This document shows, piece after piece, positions 12,599-19,160 of a stretch of DNA of 24,618 nucleotides. The notes beneath the pieces are model-generated. The model made no database searches, was not told where the DNA came from, and saw only the letters and a list, made by a program, of their open reading frames with translations. Made by a program: the position numbers and the translations under genes. The first letter of the stretch is position 1. Each line of letters opens with the position of its first letter. Location: contig DASYRM010000017.1 of assembly GCA_036004405.1 (NCBI GenBank), forward strand, positions 1 to 24,618, given 5' to 3'. The DNA is from DASYRM01 sp036004405. GTDB taxonomy: Bacteria; Acidobacteriota; Vicinamibacteria; Vicinamibacterales; UBA2999.

Positions 12599-14158
12599 CG
12601 GATCGAAGCTCCAGGGGACGCGGCACGGTTCGCGCCGTTCGTAGCGGTGCAGGTTGTCGGCGAGCGCCGGGGTCGCTCGGCCCGGGGCACGCTGAAAGGC
12701 GTCGATCGCTTCGCGCTGACGCGCAATCGCTTCTGGCCATCGTCCCGTTTCCGCGAGCGCCATGGCGAGCGCTTCGAGCGTGCGCCACGAGCGCGTCTCG
12801 CGGACGAGGCGCTCGCCGAGGGTCACGGCCATCCCGCCGTCGCGGACCTTCGGATCGGGTGCCGCCGCCAGCACGCGCACGAGCAGCTCCACGAATTCCG
12901 ATCGCTCCGGATGCGCCCGCCGGCCGTCGGTCAGCCAGGCGCGGGCCGTGCCGTCGCGACCGGCGTCTGCGAGCGTAACCGCGTATCCGAGCCGTGCCTC
13001 CGCAAAGCGCGGATCGACCGACAGCGCTCCCTGGTACGCGGCCAGCGCGCGATCGAAGGCTCGCGCGCGACGAAGCGCGTGGCCGAGCTGCAGCCGTGCC
13101 TGGATGTAGTCCGGATCGGCCCGCACGGCCGCGGCGAACTGCTCGATGGCTGGCGCCCACTGCCCGCTGCTGACCAACAGCGCGCCAAGACTGTAGTGCG
13201 CTGCAGCGAAATCGGGGTCGGCTCGCAGCAGCTCCTGGTACAGCGCAACCGCCCCAGGCACGTCGCCGGTGAGTGCGAGCGCGGTCGCGAGCTTCTGCTT
13301 GACGGCCGGCCGGCCGGGCGCCAGCGCGAGCGCGTGCCGGAACGCCGCCACGGCTGCCGGCATCTGACCCCTTGCCAGCGCGCGGTCACCGCGCCCTTCG
13401 TACACAACGGGACTCTCGAGGATGTCCGCGAGCTCGGCCATCAGCGGATCGGGAACCGGCGGTTGCGCGTCGCCGCGCGCCCGAAGCCGCGCCTCGGCCT
13501 CGTCGAGGCGCCCGGCCTGGCGATACGCCATGGCCAGCGGGTAGTTGGCCGCCGTCGCCCGCGGCTCGGCGGCCGCGGCGGCTTCCAGCTTCGTGACCGC
13601 GTCCTGGTATCTGCCGGCCACGAGCGCGGTGCGGCCGAGCCCGAAGAGCGCCGCGAACAGGTTGGAGTGCAGCTCGAGGGCCCGCGTGTACGACCGCTCC
13701 GCGGCCTCGGTCTGTCCCTGATCGAGCGAGAGGTTTCCGAGCCACACGAGGGAGGGCACATCATCGGGCCGCAGTGTCAGCACGCGCTGGAAGTACGAAG
13801 CCGCGCCGGGGGCGTCGCCTTTCATGCGCGACAGGTGAGCGAGGAAGTACGGCCAGCGCGGATCGTTGGGGTCGAGTGCCGCCGCCTGTGACAGAAAGGG
13901 CTCCGCCGCCGGCACGGACTCGGCGGCCATCAACAGTTCGCCCACCCGGCCGAGCGCGGCGGCGCGGTCCCGATCGGACGTCGATGCCGCGCCGCTGGTC
14001 GTCAGCCGCGCGTACTCGTCGCGAATCTGCTGCTGCACGGGTGCCGCCATCGCGCCGAGATCCGGCAGCGGGGGGACGCTGGCCACGCGCTCCGTGCGGC
14101 AGGCGCTGCTGCCGGCGGCGATGGCCAGGATCACGACGGCGCGGCGGAGGCGGCTCAC
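12590..14158 (-). CDS. TPR-repeat protein, probable lipoprotein
   Basis: A 522-residue protein. The N-terminus VSRLRRAVVILAIAAGSSAC is an export signal with a weak lipobox (Cys20). The rest is tetratricopeptide repeats, for example AEPFLSQAAALDPNDPRWPYF, AASYFQRVLTLRPDDVPSLVWLG, AVALYQELLRADPDFAAAHYSLG and AIEQFAAAVRADPDYIQARLQLG, about ten units forming a superhelical protein-binding scaffold. Its GTG start overlaps the stop of the upstream UnbV gene (GTGA, 4 nt), so the two are probably made together. The frame is open upstream to 14428, but that part is antisense-like overlap with the UnbV gene. The TAG stop comes from a CCTACG border of the repeat cluster at 12478-12598, so the C-terminus may have been set by repeat insertion. 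Confidence 0.88.
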   Translation of the reverse strand: MSRLRRAVVILAIAAGSSACRTERVASVPPLPDLGAMAAPVQQQIRDEYARLTTSGAASTSDRDRAAALGRVGELLMAAESVPAAEPFLSQAAALDPNDPRWPYFLAHLSRMKGDAPGAASYFQRVLTLRPDDVPSLVWLGNLSLDQGQTEAAERSYTRALELHSNLFAALFGLGRTALVAGRYQDAVTKLEAAAAAEPRATAANYPLAMAYRQAGRLDEAEARLRARGDAQPPVPDPLMAELADILESPVVYEGRGDRALARGQMPAAVAAFRHALALAPGRPAVKQKLATALALTGDVPGAVALYQELLRADPDFAAAHYSLGALLVSSGQWAPAIEQFAAAVRADPDYIQARLQLGHALRRARAFDRALAAYQGALSVDPRFAEARLGYAVTLADAGRDGTARAWLTDGRRAHPERSEFVELLVRVLAAAPDPKVRDGGMAVTLGERLVRETRSWRTLEALAMALAETGRWPEAIARQREAIDAFQRAPGRATPALADNLHRYERREPCRVPWSFDPLS

Positions 14159-15870
14159 GGTGTGGGCCCGCCTCCTTCTACCACTGTGGTGTATCGATCG
14201 ATCTCGACGCGCGCGTCCTCGACGCGTCCGCCGGGCCACGTCACGTGCACCGTGACCGGCCCGGCGCTGTTTCCCAACCCGACCAGGATGCGCGGATCGT
14301 TGGCCGACGCGTAGCTGCCGTCGGCTCGCGCGCGCCGCCAGCGCGTCTGCCCGCTCGCGGTGGTCACGGCCACGCGCGCGCCGAGCGCGTCGGAACCGGC
14401 CGCCGTCCGCAGGCGCAGGCCCACCCAATGCTGGCGCTGGCCGATCGCGTTGAGCAAGAGCTGCGCCGGCCCGCCGTTGTTGGCCACGACGACATCGGTG
14501 TCGCCGTCGTTGTCGACGTCGCCGAACGCCGCGCCGCGGCTGGCATCGCTCCGAAGCAGTCCCGGTCCGCCCGCGCGCGTGACGTCCTCGAAGCGGCCGT
14601 TGCCGATGTTGCGAAAGAGCTGTTGTGGCTGGCCGAGCGAGGCGGTGGCGCCGCTGCCGGCCGCCGCCGAATCCGGGATCTGCACCGCCCCATTCACGGT
14701 CAGCAGATCGAGCCAGCCGTCGTTATCGACATCGAGCCAGCCGGCGCCGAACCCGGTGTAGGGAAGGCTGCGGTGGCCGATGCCGGCCACCGCGGCCGCG
14801 TTGACGAACGCGCCCTTCCCGTCGTTGACGTAGAAGTCGTGCCCCTCGCCAGCCAGGTTGGTGACGACGAGATCTTCGTCGCCGTCGTCGTCGATGTCAC
14901 CGGCGTCGACGCCCATGCCCGACTTGGGCTGTCCGAACGGCCCGAGCGCCGTGCCGGAGATGAGCCCGAGATTCTCGAAGGTGCCGTCGTGCCGGTTGAT
15001 CCAGAGCTGGTTTTCCTCGCGGTCGTTGGCCACGTAGATATCGATCCAGCCGTCACCGTTGAAGTCGGCCGTCGAGACGCCCAGCGCCGGTCCGAATTGC
15101 GTGGCGAGGCCGGCGGCGTCCGTCACATCGGAGAAGGTGCCGTCGCGGTTGTTCCGATAGAGATGGCTCTGCTGGGCGCGATAGACCTGGGGCGCGCAGT
15201 ACACGCGCCGGCCCGACGTGCCGTAACACGGCGTGTTCAGCGACCGGTCCCATGTCAGGTAGTGCCCGACGAAGAGGTCGAGCCAGCCGTCGCGATCGAA
15301 GTCCACGAACGCCGCCGACACGCTCCACCCCGTGTGAGGTATGCCGCTCCGGGCCGAGACGTCGGTGAACACGCCCTTGCAGTCGTTCTGCAGCAGTCGG
15401 GCGCCGTTGAGCGACGTCGTCAGCAGGTCCACGCACCCGTCGTTGTTGACGTCGCCGGCGGCGACGCCCATGCCATAACCGGACAGCCCAAGCCCGCTGG
15501 CCGCCGTGGCGTCGGTGAACGTCAAGCGCCGCGTGCCGTCGGCCATCACCCGCAGATCGTTGCGAAAGAACTGGCTGTGCGGCATCGGCCCCGAGTCGTT
15601 TCCAGCGTCGAAGTCCTGGCTCTGGATCAGGAGCACGTCGAGATCGCCGTCGCCGTCGCTGTCGAAGAGCGCCACACCAGGACTAATCACTTCGGGGTAG
15701 TAGAACTGTCCGGTCCTGCCGTTGTGATGCGTGAAGGCGAGCCCTGACGCGACGGTCGCGTCGATGAACCACGGAGCATCGCCGGCGGGCGACGTGCGGG
15801 CGCACGCGGTGATGCCGGCCAGTGCGGCCACGGCGGCCGCCATTCGGACCCTTCGTCTCGCGCCGGTCAT
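14155..15870 (-). CDS. FG-GAP/ASPIC-UnbV (CRTAC1-like) lipoprotein
   Basis: A 571-residue exported protein. The lipobox is ITAC in MAAAVAALAGITACARTS. Seven Ca-binding FG-GAP loops are visible: DSDGDGDLDV, DVNNDGCVDL, DFDRDGWLDL, DFNGDGWIDI, DIDDDGDEDL, DVDNDGWLDL and DVDNDGDTDV, consistent with a seven-bladed propeller. The C-terminus (about residues 470-565: GARVAVTTASGQTRWR, then VHVTWPGGRVEDARV) is the ASPIC/UnbV domain. CRTAC1-like proteins with this order are abundant in Acidobacteria, Planctomycetes and Bacteroidetes, with unproven roles in surface binding. The start at 15870 (MTGARRR) is chosen; 15843 is an alternative. It overlaps the TPR gene by 4 nt and is divergent from the TonB receptor. 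Confidence 0.9.
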   Translation of the reverse strand: MTGARRRVRMAAAVAALAGITACARTSPAGDAPWFIDATVASGLAFTHHNGRTGQFYYPEVISPGVALFDSDGDGDLDVLLIQSQDFDAGNDSGPMPHSQFFRNDLRVMADGTRRLTFTDATAASGLGLSGYGMGVAAGDVNNDGCVDLLTTSLNGARLLQNDCKGVFTDVSARSGIPHTGWSVSAAFVDFDRDGWLDLFVGHYLTWDRSLNTPCYGTSGRRVYCAPQVYRAQQSHLYRNNRDGTFSDVTDAAGLATQFGPALGVSTADFNGDGWIDIYVANDREENQLWINRHDGTFENLGLISGTALGPFGQPKSGMGVDAGDIDDDGDEDLVVTNLAGEGHDFYVNDGKGAFVNAAAVAGIGHRSLPYTGFGAGWLDVDNDGWLDLLTVNGAVQIPDSAAAGSGATASLGQPQQLFRNIGNGRFEDVTRAGGPGLLRSDASRGAAFGDVDNDGDTDVVVANNGGPAQLLLNAIGQRQHWVGLRLRTAAGSDALGARVAVTTASGQTRWRRARADGSYASANDPRILVGLGNSAGPVTVHVTWPGGRVEDARVEIDRYTTVVEGGGPTP

Positions 15871-15956
15871 CGACCAGCGGATTCTATGCAGCTTCACTGG
15901 TGCGCGGCTCTGCAAAAATCTAGGCATTCACCCCCCATTTGGGTCAGGTGCTCGTT

Positions 15957-15974
15957 GTTAAGCGCATGTTAAAG
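15957..15974 (+). promoter_or_regulatory. GTTAAR direct repeats upstream of the TonB receptor
   Basis: GTTAAG (15957-15962) and GTTAAA (15968-15973) are 11 bp apart, about one helical turn, some 40-57 bp before the receptor ATG. They are AT-rich against the surrounding GC-rich DNA and could hold promoter boxes or an activator site. The 143-bp gap (15871-16013) shows no gene and no convincing -35/-10 pair. Confidence 0.2.
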
Positions 15975-16013
15975 TCGCCCCCGCTTTCGACAAACTTTCT
16001 TCGAAGGAGTGAT

Positions 16014-19000
16014 ATGACTGCTGCGCGAAGGATCGTGCTCCTCTGCCTGGCGTGTGCTCTCGCGGCTCCCGCCGCGGCGCTTGCTCAGGGTGCCTTTGCC
16101 GGTGTGGTGAAAGACGCGTCGGGCGCGGTGCTCCCGGGCGTGACGGTGGAAGCCAGGAGTCCTGCGCTCATCGAGGGCTCGCGCTCCGTGGTCACCGACG
16201 GGAACGGTCAATATCAGATCGTGGATCTCAGGCCCGGCACCTACGCCCTGACGTTCACGCTGCCTGGCTTCTCCAACGTCCGCCGGGACGGCCTCGAGCT
16301 TACCGGCTCGCGCATCGTGACGATCGATGCCCAGATGACGGTGGGCGGCGTCCAGGAAACAGTTACGGTCAGCGGCGAGACTCCAGTCGTGGATATCCAG
16401 AGCAGCCGGCGTCAGCAGGTGATGAGCGAGGCGACCATCGCGGCGCTGCCGGCGGGCCGCAGCCACTACGACCTCGCCGCGCTCGTTCCGGGCCTGGTCG
16501 GCCAGCAGTTCGGCCGCGCCGGTTGGCAGGACGTTGGCGGCACCAACAACCTGCAGATTTCGGCGATGTCGATTCACGGCGGCACCTTCCTCGACACGAC
16601 GATGGCCGTCAACGGCTTGAGCTCCCGCAACCTGCTGTCGACGAACTGGGCCACCAACTTCGTGGCCGACACCGGCACCGCGGCCGAGTGGACCATCGAC
16701 TACGCCGGCCAGGGCGCCGAATCGGCCAGCAGCGGCGTGACGTTCAACATGATTCCGAAGGAGGGTGGCAACTCGTTCCGCGGCTCTGCCTTCGCGACCG
16801 GCGCCAACGAGCACTTCCAGGCGAGCAATTACACTGACGAACTGAAGAACAAGGGGCTGCGGTCTCCCAGCACGCTCTTCCGGATGTACGACATCAACCC
16901 GTCCGGCGGCGGCCCGATCCTGAAGGACAAACTGTGGTTCTACGTCTCCGGCCGCTGGCAGACGAACCAGACCTACATCCCGGGCTCGGTCGGCAACAAA
17001 AACGCGGGAGACCCGACCAAGTGGCTCTGGGAAGCGGACCCGAGCGTCCGCGGCAAGTTCAACACGACGCAGAACAGCGGCAGCTTCCGCTTCACCTATC
17101 AGGCGAACCAGAAGAACAAGTTCTTCGTCTCGCACGAGCCGCAGGGCCGCACGTGGATTGACGCGACCGCGGCCACGTCGCCGGAGTCGTTCACGGACTA
17201 TCACTTCACGCTGCAGCGTATGAGCTCGGCGGGGTGGACCGGCACGCTCAGCAACAAGCTGCTGGCGAGCGTGAAATGGGGCGACCACGGTGAGGCGTTC
17301 GGCGACTCGATTCCGCCGGACGCGCCATACAACACGCTGATCACAGTGCACGAGATTGGCGGTCTGTTCGTTCAGCCGCAGAACTATCGCGGCCGCGGCC
17401 ACGGCGGCAACCAGGCGGTGGCGCCCGGGTACCACACCGAGCCGCACGATCAGCAGCTCAACGCGTCGCTGTCGTATGTCACCGGCGCGCACAACCTCAA
17501 GTTCGGCCTCCAGGATCAGTGGGGCACGATCGACCTCTTCTCCGAGGACGTGCCCGCCAACGTGGACTACTACTTCGTGAACGGCGTGCCGAGCCAGGTG
17601 CGCATGTGGGCGTTGCCGATCCACACCACAGCCAAGCTGTCGCACGAGATGGGCATCTACGCCCAGGACTCGTGGACCGTGAAACGAGCCACCATCAACG
17701 GCGGTGTGCGGTTGGACTACTTTAAGAACTCCTTCCCCACGCAGACGCTTGGCCCAGGTCTCTTCGTGCCGAACCGGAACATCACCTTCCAGCCCACGAG
17801 CTTCTACGGCCTGAAGGATCTGACGCCGCGCATCGGCATTGCCTACGACCTGTTCGGCACCGGCAAGACGGCGCTGAAGGCGCACTGGGGCAAATACGTC
17901 CAGGGGCTGTCGGCCGGCACTGGCAATCCGGTGGGCAATCTGTCCACGAACGCCACGCGCACGTGGACGGACAACGGCAACTTCCAGTTGGACTGCGACC
18001 TGAAGATCGTCGCGGCACAGGACAACCGCGCGACTGGCGGTGACTTCTGTGGTCCCAATCCCAACGCGCTCTTCGGCCTGAGCACGCCGAGCACTGAGTG
18101 GGATCTGGACGCCTACAGGGGATGGGGCAACCGGCAGTGGAACCAGACGTTCTCGGTCGGCGTGCAGCACGAAGTGGCGCCGCGCGTCTCGGTGGACGTG
18201 AGCTACTACCGGCGCTGGGCGGGCAACTTCCAGATCACCGACAACCGCGCGGTGACGGCGGCCGACTACACGGCTTACTCGATGGCTGCGCCGAGTCAGG
18301 CGGCCTTGACCGCCGCGGGAGCCAAAATCAATCTGCCCGACGACGCGGCTGGCCGCACCACGGCCGGGTTCTTCGACCTCAATCCGAACAAGGTCGGCCA
18401 GGTCAACAACCTCGTGACGCTCGCACGCAAGTTCGGCAAGCAGTACGACCATTGGAACGGCGTCGATTTCACCGTGAACGCCCGGATGGCCAACGGCCTG
18501 ACGGTGCAGGGCGGCGTCTCGACTGGCCGTCAGGTCACAGACAACTGCGAGGTGCGGACGGCGCTTCCGGAAATCGCGCCGACCAACCCCTATTGCCACG
18601 TGGACTTCTCGCTGCTGACGCAGGCGAAGCTTCTTGGGACGTACCTCGTGCCCAAGATCGACGTGCAGGTGGCGGCGACGTTCCAGAACAACCCCGGCCC
18701 GGTGATTCCCGCGACGTATAACAACCCGGTCGCGAATATCGTCGGTCTCGGGCGGCCGCTCTCGAGCGGATTGGGGACTGTCAGCTACAACCTGCTGGTC
18801 CCGAATTCCTACTTCGGCGAGCGCACGACGCAGCTCGATCTACGGATGTCGAAGATTCTCCGGATGTCGGGTAGGCGTGTGTCGATCAACTTCGACCTCG
18901 CCAACCTCCTCAACCGGAACGACATCCTGGGCATGACGACGACCTACGGTGCGGCCTGGCAGACGCCGACGACGATCCTCGACCCGCGCCTCTTCAAGCT

Positions 19001-19022
19001 GGGCGTGCAGTACGACTTCTAG
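16014..19022 (+). CDS. TonB-dependent receptor with carboxypeptidase-regulatory-like domain
   Basis: A 1002-residue outer-membrane transporter of the large acidobacterial type. A signal peptide (MTAARRIVLLCLACALAAPA, ending near LAQG) is followed by a carboxypeptidase-regulatory-like beta-sandwich (about residues 26-110: GVVKDASGAVLPGVTVEA, GQYQIVDLRPGTYALTFTLPGF). A plug domain follows (IAALPAGRSHYDLAALVPGL), then a long beta-barrel ending in the terminal Phe typical of barrel proteins (GVQYDF). Such receptors take up large substrates, often glycans, using TonB energy; the ligand here is unknown. AAGGAG at 16004-16009 supports the ATG at 16014. It is a single gene, followed by a G-rich repeat and a hairpin. 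Confidence 0.93.
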   Translation: MTAARRIVLLCLACALAAPAAALAQGAFAGVVKDASGAVLPGVTVEARSPALIEGSRSVVTDGNGQYQIVDLRPGTYALTFTLPGFSNVRRDGLELTGSRIVTIDAQMTVGGVQETVTVSGETPVVDIQSSRRQQVMSEATIAALPAGRSHYDLAALVPGLVGQQFGRAGWQDVGGTNNLQISAMSIHGGTFLDTTMAVNGLSSRNLLSTNWATNFVADTGTAAEWTIDYAGQGAESASSGVTFNMIPKEGGNSFRGSAFATGANEHFQASNYTDELKNKGLRSPSTLFRMYDINPSGGGPILKDKLWFYVSGRWQTNQTYIPGSVGNKNAGDPTKWLWEADPSVRGKFNTTQNSGSFRFTYQANQKNKFFVSHEPQGRTWIDATAATSPESFTDYHFTLQRMSSAGWTGTLSNKLLASVKWGDHGEAFGDSIPPDAPYNTLITVHEIGGLFVQPQNYRGRGHGGNQAVAPGYHTEPHDQQLNASLSYVTGAHNLKFGLQDQWGTIDLFSEDVPANVDYYFVNGVPSQVRMWALPIHTTAKLSHEMGIYAQDSWTVKRATINGGVRLDYFKNSFPTQTLGPGLFVPNRNITFQPTSFYGLKDLTPRIGIAYDLFGTGKTALKAHWGKYVQGLSAGTGNPVGNLSTNATRTWTDNGNFQLDCDLKIVAAQDNRATGGDFCGPNPNALFGLSTPSTEWDLDAYRGWGNRQWNQTFSVGVQHEVAPRVSVDVSYYRRWAGNFQITDNRAVTAADYTAYSMAAPSQAALTAAGAKINLPDDAAGRTTAGFFDLNPNKVGQVNNLVTLARKFGKQYDHWNGVDFTVNARMANGLTVQGGVSTGRQVTDNCEVRTALPEIAPTNPYCHVDFSLLTQAKLLGTYLVPKIDVQVAATFQNNPGPVIPATYNNPVANIVGLGRPLSSGLGTVSYNLLVPNSYFGERTTQLDLRMSKILRMSGRRVSINFDLANLLNRNDILGMTTTYGAAWQTPTTILDPRLFKLGVQYDF

Positions 19023-19046
19023 ACTCTGCTCGCTGCACTCGCCGGT

Positions 19047-19090
19047 GGGCGGGTAAGGCGGGTAGGGCGGGTGGGGTGGTAGGGCGGGGC
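19047..19090 (+). repeat. G-rich 9-bp tandem repeat with quadruplex potential
   Basis: GGGCGGGTA (19047-19055), AGGCGGGTA (19056-19064), GGGCGGGTG (19065-19073) and a degenerate fourth unit follow each other. The stretch to 19090 has at least eight runs of three or more G with short spacers, enough for G-quadruplex folding on the plus strand. It lies 25 bp after the receptor stop. Confidence 0.6.
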
Positions 19091-19101
19091 TTCGCCCCGC
19101 C
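19083..19101. terminator. Candidate terminator hairpin after the TonB receptor
   Basis: GGCGGGGC and GCCCCGCC form a perfect 8-bp stem around TTC. It is 60 bp after the receptor stop and 60 bp before the next start, and no T-run follows, so it may be another palindromic repeat acting as a terminator. The rest of the 138-bp gap shows no gene. Confidence 0.45.
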
Positions 19102-19160
19102 AGCCCACCAATCCTGGGTACTGATTCGATCCCTCCCGATCCGGTAATCTCAACAGACTG

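Noticed and set aside
12476..13891. Plus-strand open frame of 471 codons after the response regulator
   Set aside because: It begins in the repeat cluster and then runs antisense to the TPR gene; no domain is visible.
13774..15747. A 657-codon plus-strand open frame opposite the TPR and UnbV genes
   Set aside because: It crosses two well-supported genes antisense, and its IAVVVDV-like repeats are the reverse reading of the Ca-binding loops.
15969..18599. An 876-codon open frame on the minus strand opposite the TonB receptor
   Set aside because: It is the mirror frame of a clear receptor gene in GC-rich DNA; its product is Arg/Val/His-rich with no domain, signal or ribosome-binding site.
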